The notes under the pieces are model-generated. The model made no database searches. It was given only the letters and a program-made list of their open reading frames with translations, and was not told the DNA's origin. The position numbers and the translations under genes are program-made. A stretch of 64,000 nucleotides of DNA from Cheiracanthium punctorium (Eukaryota > Arthropoda > Arachnida > Araneae > Cheiracanthiidae): assembly GCA_038373885.1 (NCBI GenBank), contig JAWZYV010019980.1, positions 682,001 to 746,000 of the forward strand. Reading direction: 5' to 3'. Positions 32,943 through 44,960 of this stretch are shown one piece after another. Each line of letters begins with the position of its first letter. The stretch's first letter is position 1.

Positions 32943-34841
32943 CAGTTTATTTTCTAATACCGTCAATCCTCTCTTTAATAAATTTCGTTTTGTGATTCTT
33001 CAAAATAATACAAACTTTCATATAACCTCGTATTTTTAAGTATTTTGCATCAAAGACATTTCCATTCGATGAAATTTTGCAGCAAAAGAAGTCTTTGATA
33101 AATTTTAACGATAAAACGTAAGCGAAAAATTCAATTCACAAATTTAAATAACATTTGCTGTAATGCGGTAAATAGTGATTTCAATCTCATTATTGATTTA
33201 CAAGCTATAAAATTTTACAATGGGAACCTTTTCTGCAGATATTTTGTTCAACGGAAAATCTGCAAGAAACGGCAATAGTAACTTTAAGGAACCTATTCCT
33301 AGTTACTTCAATATTCTCTGCACTAGTCCACACTACAGAGATATATCCCGAAGATGATATCTGTCCATGAAACCGAAGTACACACCCCACCAATTCAGAA
33401 AACGTTTAATGTGAGGGAGAAATTCTCCAGTGATTTGGGGGAATAAATCCTACTTTTTGAAAGAAGTAGCTTCAGAGATTGAAAGCAGTGGGGGAACACA
33501 TACCATGCACTTATCCATTTATTTTATTTCTTTCCTTACCGGGGTGGAATAAAAACGCAACTTGGTGATCTGAATAGAGATTTTATGAAAATGGCCCTTG
33601 TATTTGTGTAATAATGTTTTTAATATACAGTACTTTTAACATTAATATGTAAACTATTAATTAAACTTTTATCTTAAACAGGAGACTTCAATAAAAAATT
33701 TCTTTTAAAGTAGTAATTAAATAAGTAATTATAAATTTAAATTAGTAATTTTAAAGGAAAATAAGAATTTAATTCCCTTTAAAGAAGTAACTAAATTTCC
33801 TTTAAAGAAATTAATTTAATTTGTTTTAAATTAATAAAGAATGTTAAAATAAATAAATTTTTAGCTAATAATTAAAATGAATAGTTTTCTTTAAATAATT
33901 AATTTAAATTAGAAATCATTGCTAATAATTTATACTAACAGTTTTAAAGGAAAATAATAATTTCATTTCCTTTAAAAAATAATCTTTAAAGAGACTGTAA
34001 CTTTAATGTCCTTTTATTAAATAAAGAAAATTAATAAAAACATAATAATTTTCATTCCTTCAATTTCAGGGCTTCGACACGAATTTCACGTTGAATCGGT
34101 TTTTGTTTCCGTTTACTAAGTTTTAAAGTCTAGTTCAACTCCATTTCCATGAACTGTAAAATATCTTAACCGGTTCTAACATTCTTTCATATTAAAAAAA
34201 TTAGCATTCAAGTTGAATCAACTCAAGTGAACCAGCCTACTTTAATCAAATAAAAATGACCAGCTGAGAGGAAAATTTTACTTTTTTCCCCTTAGCAGCT
34301 GCCTTAGAGTTTTTGAAAATCGCGAATTAAGTAAATATGATTTACAAAGGAAAAAATAGCTAAAACAAGATTAACCATACCGGAGAAAGAAAATAACAGT
34401 TTTTGGTTTTTGTTTAAAATAAAAATTTGTCTTTTTTTTAGATTTTATTAAGTAGAAACCCTGGTAGTAATACAGATTGAGGGAAATAAATTGGGGAAAA
34501 CTTTCGGTTATTCTGTAATTTTTCGTATATTCAGATGTAAAAATGATTTTTATTTTTTAATGCAATCGACTGTCTGCTTTAGGAAACATTTCTTACAGGC
34601 AACAACTGTAAACAATAATTAAGAAGAAAACAATTTAATTTTACACAGTTTCCCCCCTCCTTGAGAAAAACATCTTCCAGATATTCTTTATAATTTGAGA
34701 AAAACAAAGGGGGTCGGTGAAGGTATTCACATCTTTCTGAATTGGGAAAAGTATTACAAATCATGTACAACGGTAGCTGAAACATTTTTTTCTTCAAAGT
34801 TCTAGTAAAAAAAAAAATAATAATAATATAATATAATATAT
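32943..34841. other. AT-rich intergenic DNA
   Basis: Low-complexity TTTAAAG/AATTAAA-rich stretches lie at about 33640-34040. The minus-strand frame at 34579-34854 resembles nothing known to me. Confidence 0.5.
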
Positions 34842-34946
34842 CACTAGTGTTCACTCTCCGGCAATAGCTGTATCAAGAAGGAAAAACTAGTTTTACAGGG
34901 AAAAAGTGTATGAAGATTATATAAACCGGTTGCTTTCTTTCTTTCT

Positions 34947-34978
<32 letters not shown>

Positions 34979-35319
34979 CTAAACCTTTCAATGTTAAGTT
35001 CTTTTTATAAAATGTATGTAATTAAACTATTTTGTTTGCCAGGTTCAAGTTTTGATATTCTTTCTTAAAAGCATAAATGTGTTTGAACGATATCCTAATT
35101 GACCAATGAAAATTTATTCGTTTCGATTAAACATATACTTGATGTTCGCTCACCGGCGGTAGCGATGTCATGAAGGAAAAACTAGTTTTACAGGCTAGAA
35201 ATGAATGCAAGAGGTGGTTTTTTTTTTTTAAATACTTTGAAGATAAAAGTTTTTGATATTTTTTTAAGTTATAAACTTAAACTGTTCTTATTTATAATGA
35301 AGGAACTATTTAATGTACA

Positions 35320-36160
35320 GTGGGGCAACTTAAGAATGACTTAAACAGAGTGACTTCTTGAGAGGAGTTTATATGAAATGCAAAACGAAATTCTAAATAT
35401 TTATATAATTTGTATACCCATAAATAACTTACATTATAATTTACATAAATTAGAAGAATAAGAATTTTAATTAATAAAATGGATGACAAATTAAGGAAAT
35501 GATAAGTAAAACGGCACGTAGTACTCATAATTCAACTGTACAATCTGTCCTATTTAATCTGCCATCGTACGGAAGTCGAAACGAAGAGTAGTACCGGAGG
35601 AATTTTTAAAATATGTTGATAAGGCAACCATCTTTGTAAGGAAAAATACTGAGAGTTGTGCTCAGAAAAAGTTAAGTGCTTTTGGTAGACAACCTTGACA
35701 ATGAAATGGGACTGAGATTGTATATTGCACTCTTAGAAGTGATGTCTTAACCCTTTCCCAATGCTGAAAAAAGGGTAGACGTTGCGATCGCTCGACTTAA
35801 CTACCAGCAAGATGGCAGACGAACGAAACGTTCATCGCGTGCCACAGATCTAGAGACCCTTTTTTTGACGACAGCTGGCTGTGTCGCACAGACACAGCCA
35901 GCTGTGTCAAAATAATATGTACAACATAATGTATTTATTTACTATACTTTCCTTAATTTGTATCCCATTTTATGAAAAATTCTTATTCTACAAATTTAAA
36001 TAGCTTATATTAATAATCATAGACATGCTTATTTTATAAACATTTAGACTTTCATTTAACATTTAATGCGAGTCCGCTTAAGAAGTCACTCCACTTAATA
36101 AATCATAATTGCTACCGAGAGTACCGTAGTAGCGAGATTGAATTGTACAGATATTTGAAA
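35320..36160 (+). mobile_element. pogo/Tigger-like element, decayed
   Basis: Left end TA-CAGTGGGGCAACTTAAG...GAGTGACTTCTTGAG. Complement of it lies near 36070-36100 (CTTAAGAAGTCACTCCACTTAA). A possible relic of the CENP-B-type helix-turn-helix is readable near 35690-35745 but is frameshifted. FB-TTAA copy 8 is inserted at 35747. The right boundary is approximate. Confidence 0.55.
35747..35912. mobile_element. FB-TTAA MITE, copy 8 (half element)
   Basis: It has one TTAA terminus (shortened, TTAACCCTTTCCC), one arm and the apex (GCACAGACACAGCCAGCTGTGTC), then stops. It is nested in the pogo-like element. Confidence 0.9.
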
Positions 36161-36179
36161 ATAGGTTTTATTTGTGATT

Positions 36180-36300
36180 AAGCATGATTCAGTAAAATTT
36201 GCTTCAGCTACCGAATGCTGAACTGACTCAAGAAGATTTGGCGGAAAACTTTCTGTTACAACCGGATGTGTGCAACTCTTTCCTTAAGGATTTTACTTAC
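36180..36300 (+). pseudogene. Mariner transposase fragment
   Basis: Plus-strand words ELTQEDLAENF and the DNA GGCGGAAAACTTTC.GTTACAAC match the mariner relic at 4319-4901. Only the linker region is left. Confidence 0.6.
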
Positions 36301-36536
36301 TAAAAACCAAATCTGGATTTTACTTGATTTTTCTTTTTTTTTTTTTTTAAATGTGTATAAATAATATTCAAAATACCACATGAAAGTTGAAATATTTGAA
36401 ACATATCACTGATGTTCACTCTACGGTGGTAACGGTATTATGAAGGAAAAACCAGTTATACAGGTTAAATATGAATAAAGGATGATAAATCTGGATACTT
36501 CCCTTCTTCCTAATTAAACACTTTGACGCTTGGTGG

Positions 36537-36682
36537 TTAACCCTTTGAGGCGCAACCCTTTCCCAATGCTAAAAAAGGGGCAGCCGTTGCCATCGATCGA
36601 CTTAACTACCAGCAAGATTGCGGACGATCGAAACGTTCATCGCGTGCCACAGATCTAGAAACCCTTTTTTAACGCAGCCGGC
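36537..36682. mobile_element. FB-TTAA MITE, copy 9 (half element)
   Basis: It has the full terminus TTAACCCTTTGAGGCGCAACC and one arm (with the mutated AAGATTGCGG), and stops just before the apex at GCAGCCGGC. Confidence 0.9.
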
Positions 36683-37122
36683 AAAAAAAAAATTCGTATC
36701 TGGGATAAATGAGGCTTAAGAAGACGATTGAGTAAATGAAAAAGGATAGTATGAGTTGGAAATTTTTAAAAATTAAGAGAATAGTAAAAATGTATATTGT
36801 CTCTAAAAATTTTTACTGAATTAGAGAAAACATGAAACCTTAAAGGATTGAAGCACCTGATTTTTGGGATAATCAAAACTCGAAGTATTAATTAGGATCA
36901 GAATTTTGTGGGGCACTTCAGTTTAATAAAATGTTGACAAACATATAAACTTGAAAATGTTAGTTAAAGTTACGATTCTAAAAGTTTCCAATAAAATAGT
37001 GTACGTGATTTTGTGACGAGCAAGTCATTATGAAAAAAGCTTCTGGTAAAGTTTAACTCGTGCTCTTATTAGTATCACAAAGATACAGGGTAAAATAAGG
37101 TAACAGGGTAAGATAAAAGATA

Positions 37123-38326
37123 CAGGGCGTCCCAAAAAGGTGGTAATACGCTTTAATTCTTTATGTATTAGAGGTAAGTGTGCAAGGTAAATTTTTAAAA
37201 AAATATTTAAAATAAGGTAGGAAAAAAGACTAAGTTAAGGAAAAATTCCTCTCGCTAATATTCAAAAAGTTATGTTTTAAATTTGTATACGACCCCTACA
37301 AAAAAAAACATCCCCAATTAGTAAAATGTGACCCATAGACTAGTGATATGGTGTACAAAATTTGAAAAGTGTATCCTTGGAAGTGCCAGAGGTATGAAGA
37401 TAAATATATGGTTATTTAAACCACTTTTCAATGGCTCTCGAAGGTAAAAATCTCGAAATGATCATATTTCCGTGATGATCTCATTTCAAGAGTCGTACAG
37501 TAATTAGGAAAGAAAATATTTTTTAAGACTCTATTAACCCTTTGAGGCGCAATCCTTTCCCAATGCTGAAAAAAAGGGAAGTCATTGCCATCGCTTGACT
37601 TAACTACCAGCAAAATGGCGGTTGATCGAAACGTTTTTTGACGACAGCTGACGTCAAAAAAGGGTCTCTAGATCTGTGGCACGCGATGAACGTTTCGATC
37701 ATCCGCCATCTTGCTGGTAGTTAAGTCGAGCGATGGCAACGACTGCCCTTTTTTTCAGCATTGGGAAATCTATTCAGCTGTTCTCGCATTCTTCCATTTT
37801 ACAGCAGATGTCAGTGCTGTTAAAAAATAATCGTGACCATTTTTTTACGGGAAATGACGTGCTAAAAATTAAAGGTTTTTTGTGGAGCTATGTCACCCGC
37901 AACTATTTTTATAGAAATCAATTCTATTCTTCGTGACTGGCAACAGTCAAAACGTCAGAGTTTGGTGTTCCCAGAGCAGGAACACTGCGCGTTAAAGGGT
38001 TAATAAATTTTTACATTCAATGTCATGTATAGCCCCCTGATCATCTTTGTTTATAGATATCTCTGATGTGTTTTATGATGAAAAGCTGAAATTTTGTGCA
38101 TCATCTCATTAGTAAATGAGGCACATTTTACTAATTAGCGATATTTTTGTACGAGGATCGTATACAAATTTTAAAAGTGTAACTTTTAAAAAAATAACGA
38201 GATCAAATTTTTCCTGACTTAGTGTTTTTGCCTGCCTTATTTTGAAATGTTTTCAATTTGCGTTGCCCATTTATCTCAAATAGATAAAGAATTAAAGCAT
38301 GTTACCAGCTTTATTGGAACACCCTG
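37123..38326. mobile_element. M2-family foldback transposon with nested MITE
   Basis: Ends CAGGGCGTCCCAAAAAGG and, inverted, CAGGGTGTTCCAATAAAG lie next to TA on both sides. Arms of about 330 bp pair throughout: CTTTAATTCTTTAT, AAAATAAGG.AGG, AAATTTGTATACGA, AATTAGTAAAATGTG. The centre holds FB-TTAA copy 10. Without it the element is about 735 bp, close to the 728 bp of 41298-42025. TA duplication and ends suggest a Tc1/mariner-type enzyme. Confidence 0.85.
37534..38003 (-). mobile_element. FB-TTAA MITE, copy 10 (centre deleted)
   Basis: TTAA lies on both sides, in reverse orientation. The left arm is cut from GAAACG straight to the apex-proximal TTTTTTGACGACAGCTG, so about 60 bp are lost on one side of the apex. 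The unique region and hairpin are intact. It is nested in the loop of the M2 element. Confidence 0.93.
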
Positions 38327-38559
38327 TAAATCAATAATTATAATGTCTTATATCACAAGCTAGAAATCAAACAAATTGATATATAGAAAAGATAATTCTA
38401 AACTGCCGTAATAGCACATTCTGAAAAGAAGTTCGTAAAAAACCACGGTTCTGAAAAGCACACAGTCCGGCAGAAGCGTGAAGTGGGAAACTTTGCACGA
38501 ATGCCTTCCTCTTGCAGTATGATAGGAGAAACTAATTAAAAACAAGCTTCAACCTTAAA
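38327..38559. other. Intergenic DNA
   Basis: Nothing is recognised. Confidence 0.5.
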
Positions 38560-38990
38560 ATGGGCATTCTTCCGGCCATATGACATGTGGAAGGAGGAAG
38601 ATTCTTGGCAGATGCCCTTCCGAAGAAGGCAATCTCCTCTCGATATTGGCATTTTTCTCAAAATAAAGAATTTTTGCTCGGGCCAAAATTCATTACTCGT
38701 TTGACTTGAAAAATGCTAACTCGCATGCCTGCCCCGGGATAAAATAAATTATCTAAATAAATCGTTTTGTCTGTTTTAATTAATTTTTCCTCTCCCCCAG
38801 TTCTGTAAGTGTCGGTTCATTTTTGATGCCATTCTGAAACTAGAAATAATGTTGCAATTACTCGGCGAGATATTGAGTTACTTTTTCGGTCATTAATTAC
38901 TCGGATGTTCTAGATTAATGCAATAAATTAGGGCCACGGGGATAAATCTTGTGTTTTTTGAAATAGAATATAAAATTGCGTTTATCAGCT
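38560..38990. other. Transposon-poor island with TAATTA-type motifs
   Basis: It is complex sequence without repeats, containing TTTTAATTAATTTTT, CATTAATTACTCGG and CTAGATTAATGCAATAAATTA motifs. It has the look of a conserved non-coding element near a developmental gene. This is inference only. Confidence 0.3.
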
Positions 38991-39804
38991 TGACTGCCTT
39001 GGCTTCCAAGAAATTTTATCATAAATTGTTGTTTAGAATGTAATTTTTGACTGTAAACAAATATTTTTTATAAATTTTAATGTGTTCACATTCATTTACA
39101 TTCACTTTGCTGCGCTTTATTGAAAATTTTATCCTAAGCGCTCAAATTTCTCTGTTTAACTAAGACATTTAGGGCGAAATAATTGTTTGAAAATGAGAAA
39201 TTTGTGATTTGACGAAAAATCCTTTTTTAATCTATTGATATAGTCAGTTTTTGTATTAAAAGTAAAGAGCACGTAACTACGACGACTTTTGGTTGCACTT
39301 TAACATTCTAGTGCTTGTGTAATATATTAAGAGAAATTAAAGGTATCCAAAAGCATAAATATACTAGTTGACAAAAGTAAATATGTTTGAGTAAAACTCC
39401 TGAAGAAGGTCAGAACTCACCCTTGGCTGTCGAGTCAATAAAGAAGAAGAAAAAGGTTACCAGGTGATCAATAATGATTGTAAACCTTTGTATCACAGTA
39501 AATGAAAATAGCAAGTTATTAAATCATAATTCATTTACAACTCATAAGGATCATAACTATTTACAATCATAAGGATTTACAACTATTCTTGCTCACATAA
39601 AAACGTAACTGATTACCAATAGATTATTATCATTCAATGTAAGCACAATATCTATCGTAATGACTCTCTGTAAGAAAACAATTTCTCTATTTCTGGTCAC
39701 TGATAGTAAAATTGAGAAATTTGGACAGCATTCCAAGCACCATATTTTAATAGTTATGCTTATCATACATGAGTTATTTGAGAAATTTGTAGTTCAAGTT
39801 TACA
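38991..39804. other. AT-rich intergenic DNA
   Basis: Nothing is recognised apart from a CATAAGGAT.A.AACTAT short duplication near 39542-39585. Confidence 0.5.
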
Positions 39805-40600
39805 CTTGCTCAACTTGCATTAAGCTTGACATAGCAAGCTTAATTCAAACTTAAAAAAATTCATAAAAAATAATTTTCGTAAATACACGGGGCGCCCGTC
39901 GGCGAACTCGCCCCATATATTTTATTTTTCCATGCATTTTCTTCTCTACGCTGAACTTTCAAGTTATTTTAATCTGTTTCCGTCGGAGATCGAGACCTAA
40001 GGTGTGCGAAGCCAGCGTCCTAACCACTCACCCAATCTGACTCGCTGTGATATGACTAAAGTTTGAATTGACTGGTATGGTTATCACGCAGTTTTCTGGC
40101 GAGATTGATCAGTGGCTGATGCTGATCTGCCTCTTTTATTTTTCCATTGGATGAATCAAAATTAAAATTTTTGTGTGTGATTCATAGACTCTACTAATAG
40201 GGAAATAAGCATAATATAAACTTAAAAGCAGCACACGTTTTAAAACTTTCAATATCGCGACACTCATGTTGGGCAATATTGGCCAAAATCGAGACAAACG
40301 ACTGATTTTGAAATCAATTTCGTAGTATATTTGTATTTTATTTTGAAGAATTTCAATATTTGGAAATATAGAATCTTTTTTTTAATTCTATGGTCAAGTA
40401 CATTTATGACTGATGATAAATTATTTGTTATGTGGATGTGGCTTTCCAAATCAAGTTGTATTCAAGCTTGACAGTTGAAATGACTTTTCGGCGGGAAAAC
40501 ATTTGCCGACTCTTTTTTTTTTTCTTTTTTTTTGTAATATCTAAGCTTGCTGCAAGCTTAAAATGAATTGCACTGTCAAGCTTGCATTAATACGTCAAAT
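39805..40600. repeat. AAGCTTG-rich inverted-repeat region
   Basis: AAGCTTG/CAAGCTT words cluster at both edges (about 39820-39850 and 40455-40590), including AAGCTTGACA at left and TGTCAAGCTTGCATTAA at right. It may be the ends of a decayed foldback. A SINE lies inside. Confidence 0.4.
39890..40050 (-). mobile_element. tRNA-derived SINE relic
   Basis: On the minus strand, GATTGGGTGAGTGGTTAGGACGC (box A) is followed by GGCTTCGCACACCTTAGGTCTCGATCTCC (box B position). This is a typical tRNA layout. The body continues to a CGCCGACGGGCGCCCCG segment. Confidence 0.65.
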
Positions 40601-40639
40601 TCAAAGAAATGTCAAGAGCTTATGTGCTGTCTGTCACAT

Positions 40640-40745
40640 GCGCAAGGTAAGTCTTCAGTGGGTGATAAGTGAGAGATCGAGTTTCAAAACCTTCTGTTAC
40701 TAGTTCGAAGCCTTAACCACTAAACTATACCAAGGTCTTGACAAG
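40640..40745 (-). mobile_element. tRNA-derived SINE relic
   Basis: On the minus strand, TATAGTTTAGTGGTTAAGGC (box A) and AGGTTTTGAAACTCGATC (box B-like) have tRNA spacing. Stems are not preserved. Confidence 0.6.
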
Positions 40746-41245
40746 AAATATTTACCCCTGGATCCCTCCGGAAGACAATACTTTCTCTTGAGTCTAGATG
40801 GATAAAATTGTACTACATAAAATTACTTAAATACAAAATAAAGTGACACAAGGCATTTTTACACGAACAAAATATATAACAATTTCAAAAGAGCAAAACA
40901 GAATTGCGAAAGGACTCTGATTTTTTTAACCTATCATTATACCATACATTAATAACCTTTTTAAAAATGACAACTCAAGAACATATGTAGAACCTTTACA
41001 AACACATAAAAACATATAACTGATAAGGTTGTTCTTTTAAGAAATGGTGCAATTTTGAACAGGTTTCTTTTTAATCCAACTGCAACAGAGATTGGAAAAG
41101 ATTTAGACCGTCTCAAATTCAAATAAAAATTTTAAACACGGGATATTTTGCAGCATTTCACTAAACAGATAAAGTTTTGACTTATTTTGAAAAATGATCT
41201 TGAAGTGTTGTTGAGGATTTCTTACCCTTTCTTTCTTTCTTTCTT

Positions 41246-41279
<34 letters not shown>

Positions 41280-41297
41280 AAAGATGTATGAAACTTA
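40746..41297. other. AT-rich intergenic DNA with (CTTT)n-(T)n run
   Basis: A (CTTT)n run passing into about 30 T lies at about 41228-41278, next to the M2 element. Nothing else is recognised. Confidence 0.5.
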
Positions 41298-42025
41298 AAG
41301 GGTGTCCCCAAATTTTTGACCCAAGCTTTTATTCCTTAAGTGTTGATTCTATACATATACAATACATTACACAGCTGAGTAAAAATAAAATACAGAATTT
41401 TATATTACCGAGTAAAATTGTTAGGAAATTAAATCTAAATAAATACACAATTTAAAGTTTCATACGGCCTCTTACCAAAAAATTTTCCCCTCTAGTAATA
41501 TATGTCCCATATATTAATTAGGTGATGTACAAAATTTGAGCATTTTATTCTAAGTGTCGGATTAATTTAAAGTATTCGAGCTACGAAAATAGATATATGC
41601 TGACTTAAACCGTTTCTCAATGGCTCTCGAAGGGTAAAAAAATCATGTCGGATACTCGCGTTTCAGTGGTCGTAGACAAATTATGAAAGGTAACAATTAT
41701 TGCATAAATACAAAATACTTTTGCTATTATTGGTATGGTACAGCCCTTCGCCAACTTTTCTTAAACACATATCTCGCGCCTTTCTATGACGAAAGGCTGT
41801 AACTGTGCACACAATTTAATTAAAGTATGGGGCACATTTTACTAATAGATAATTTTTTTTAAAGTTAGCCATATAAAAATTTAAATTTTGTATTTATTTA
41901 GAATTTATCTCCTGAAAAGTTTAATCGATGCCAAAAAATTCTGCACCTTTTTTTACATAACTTTGTAACTTATTGCTTATGACCAATGTTTAAAGAATAA
42001 AAAACTAAGTTTCGAGGACACCCTG
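41298..42025. mobile_element. M2-family foldback transposon, complete, 728 bp
   Basis: The left end AAGGGTGTCCCCAAATTTTT and, inverted, CAGGGTGTCCTCGAAACTTAG are flanked by TA. The loop sequence TTAAACCGTTTCTCAATGGCTCTCGAAGG matches the other M2 copies. It is an uninterrupted reference copy of the family. Confidence 0.85.
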
Positions 42026-42674
42026 TATATTGTAAGTGCATACTGCATTTTTCCCTAAGTATTTAATATTAAGTTTTTCAAAAGTCCTTCCGTTTTTAAA
42101 AGTACCAGCCTTAAAGTACCGAAGTACACCTTCCATACGTGAATATCTTTCCTGCGAACTCCGTAATCTCCCTTCTCAGCTCTCTCCGAAGAAAATCCTC
42201 GGCTATAACTTACAGCCACTGCCTGCAACATCATAAAAGGCCTGTGTTCGCAGAGCACGTCTGGAGCACGTGATGGTGTTGTGATTTGTCGAGAAAATCC
42301 TCTGCAATACTCACGGATGATTTTGAGAGGTAGCATCAAATTGGCACGCACTGATTGTTCATAGATATAACTTGTAGCAAAAGAAACGACACGCTGATAA
42401 GGGTTTGCTGCCGAGAGCGAAAAAAAAAAAAAAGGAATCGCCAAAAAGGTCGCCAAAGAAAATTTTCGTCTGAGTGTCTCAAACTTTTATAGTTTTTATC
42501 AAGAGTTATAATTAAAATTAATAAAAATTACATAAAAATACGGAATCATTTTATTTTCGCGCTAGAATGTTTTGTAATAAAATAGTTAATTTATAAAGGT
42601 TGTTTTTTAAAAAGTTGCGACAAACTTAAAGCTTAGATCAAACATATAAAAAGGATTCAGATCAATAAGGAACG
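42026..42674. other. Intergenic DNA
   Basis: The longest open frame of the window lies here (42055-42456, minus, 133 codons). It shows no recognised domain and starts with a poly-Phe stretch from an A run. I do not call it a gene. Confidence 0.4.
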
Positions 42675-42969
42675 TGGGATTGGAAACATCGTCTTCATAT
42701 ACCTGTTAGTAATCACTTTGAAATAATAATGAAATTTCCGACCATCGTTCTATAAAAATTAATAGACCTTTCACAAAAAGCACTTGCTAAAATTATTATT
42801 AACTGGCTTGATTGTTGAAGTAGGGATTATATATTGATTATACAGGACTGATTATTAACAGGCAAGTGAAAACGGCGTTTTAGACCCCCATATTGTTATG
42901 CGATTCTGATTCCTTTTTACGTGCCCTACCGCCCCTTACATTTTGTCGGAATTCTTTTGCAACACCTTG
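42675..42969 (-). mobile_element. M3-family MITE, 5'-truncated
   Basis: Minus-strand sequence aligns with 55410-55765: CAAGGTGTTGC end next to TA, GGGC..GTA, AATCAGAATC.CATA, GTGAAAACG.CGTTTT, and a TTTCATTATTATTTCAAAGTGATTA box. The far end is missing. Confidence 0.65.
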
Positions 42970-43915
42970 TATATTAAAATTATACTATAATTATAAAAAT
43001 TACATGAAACTAGGAAATTTATACTACTTTAGTACTAAAATGTTATATTATAAAATTATATTATGATGAACTTTTCCATACATAGACATGTGATACCAGT
43101 ATTTGCTTTTAAATTCACGAAAGAATTTGAAAGTATTTTATAATATTTATTTTACTGAGCCGTTCGCAATATCTGAATGGATAAGATCTAATCAAATGCT
43201 TGAACATTCAAAATCATGTCCAGATATGATTTTTAGGATTGCTTGCTTTAATTAACGTCAGAAAAATACAACCGCAAAATAATATCGTCTACTTATTTTT
43301 CTACATTCATAAATTTTCAACGTCGAGATTTTTCAGGACACAGTTTCCTCAAAAACCGTTCTATGTGAGATACATTGTCAGTTTCTACGAAATTTTATGA
43401 GAGCAAACTTTTATTTTCTCAATTCACAAATTGTTGTGCTTATTAACTTTTAATTTTAGACAGATAACAGCTCATAAATCAAGAGAAGATTATAATTGGT
43501 AATGAGGTAACTTTATCAAATTTCTCACTACATATATACAAAGATAGCAGTGCTTACATGCTATTTATTGTGTATTAAAACACTGAATTCAGAGAAGCAC
43601 TTAAGAATGGCACAGTGAAATGTATATTCATAAAATTTTAATGAAATAATTCAAGAACATGAAACTACTCTGATGATTAAGGTTTTCATCTATTTTTACA
43701 ATTTTGATCATTTACGCTCATTTGCCTCTGTATCTGGGACTTTCGTAGAAAATCCACTGAAGTAGTTTCAAAAATGCATAATTTTTTGTTGAATTTGAAA
43801 TGAAATTATACTTTTTAAAAATTTATTATTATTATCATTATTATTTCAATCCTCCCTGCCTCTTGGGAAAGAGCAGACATCAGAAGTTGTTTCCACCTCA
43901 AAACAAGTTCAGGCA
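42970..43915. other. AT-rich intergenic DNA
   Basis: Nothing is recognised beyond an ATT/ATC simple run near 43825-43845. Confidence 0.5.
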
Positions 43916-44080
43916 GACCCTTTTTTGACGCACAGCCAGCTGTCGTCTAAAAAGGGTCTCTAGATCTGTGGCACGCGATGAACGTTTCGATCGTCCGCCA
44001 TCTTGCTGGTAGTTAAGTCGAGCGATGACAACGACTGCTCTTTTTTCAGCATTGGGAAAGGGTTGCGCTCAAAGGGTTAA
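43916..44080. mobile_element. FB-TTAA MITE, copy 11 (half element)
   Basis: It starts at the apex (GACGCACAGCCAGCTGTCGTC), continues through one arm with CCGCCATCTTGC, and ends GCTCAAAGGG-TTAA. The other half is absent. Confidence 0.92.
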
Positions 44081-44083
44081 ATG

Positions 44084-44110
44084 TTGTACCAATAGTTATG
44101 GGACACCCTG
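44084..44110 (-). mobile_element. M3-family terminal fragment
   Basis: Inverted it reads CAGGGTGTCCCATAACTATT and GGTACAA, the M3 terminal repeat. It abuts FB-TTAA copy 11 three bases away. No second end was found. Confidence 0.65.
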
Positions 44111-44219
44111 CAGCTAACTGATTGGCTGATATATTTATAGAAAGATTGTATCAATTGTTTTAATTGCATCTTCCCTGCATACTAGTAATCTATAACCTCA
44201 TAACCCTAATCTGTTCCCT

Positions 44220-44960
44220 CCGTTCCGTTTAAGCCGACGTCACTCGCCAATCGGAAGATCCGTCAAAAAAAGCAGAGAAAAGCGAAAACTGATTCAGTCC
44301 CAGTTTCCGCATTCCGACTTTTTTTCCCTGCAGGCATCTAAGACCTGTTGACGGGGCGCTTCCTCGCCCGCCCTGGCACGCGGCGCCCCAATCCGCCCTT
44401 ATGACTTCTGTTTCTCTCTCCGCATATAAAACCTCTTTTCCGCTATCGGGTGCAGGGGGCGGTGGGGTGTGGGAGGTCTCTCTGATCCCCCGCTCCCTTT
44501 ACGGAAGCGGCGCCCCGGGATTATATTGGAAATGCGGCCCCAATGTGATAAACTATGTATCATCAGGGCGACCCCCGTAAATGAAGACGAATTCGGCAAC
44601 AGTTCGGAAGTGCTGGAATTAGAAACCCCGAAATTTAAATGCAGGGAACGGAAGCATTTGCCAAGTCCGCATTCCGTGAGATATGAGATCCGACTATCTT
44701 ATAAAGGGCGGCCTTTCGGCCTTTGATAAACATCCGCACATGATTTCCTTTACGGGGCGCGAAGCTAATAAATCGCCGCCCGAAAGGATTAGGCCTGTCC
44801 ATAAGCCGAGCTGTTTGTCAGAAATATGGCGTCGATTAACGCTTTCTAACACTATTTCGAATAACATTTGTTGCGTGTAGATCTCTTCCTGTCAGAATGT
44901 AAGAAGCGAATTTTGTCTATCCGAGCCAGAAATGTCTCTAGGAAGGAAGGGTGTGATGTA
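44220..44960. other. GC-rich transposon-poor island
   Basis: It is clearly more GC-rich than its surroundings, with CG-containing stretches at about 44345-44395 and 44455-44535 and a GGCGGCCTTTCGGCC palindrome near 44707-44721. Frames at 44399-44599, 44469-44726 and 44683-44880 overlap each other and match nothing known to me. It could be regulatory DNA, or an exon that I fail to recognise. Confidence 0.3.

Larger units (their letters stand above)
34849..36483 (+). repeat. Tandem repeat of about 300 bp, three units, expanded by insertions
   Basis: A conserved 75-bp block recurs at about 34849, 35148 and 36410. Its common words are GATGTTC.CTC, CGG.GGTA, ATGAAGGAAAAAC and AGTT.TACAGG. Units one and two are 300 bp apart. 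The third is displaced about 1.27 kb by a pogo-like element. A (CTTT)n-(T)n run (about 34936-34977) precedes the second unit. Confidence 0.7.

Noticed and set aside
40640..40745. Possible functional tRNA gene
   Set aside because: Box A and B are present, but acceptor and anticodon stems do not pair. It is called a SINE relic instead.
42055..42456. Longest open reading frame of the window (minus strand, 133 codons)
   Set aside because: It has no recognisable domain, a poly-Phe start from an A run, and no splice or promoter context. A chance frame is likelier.
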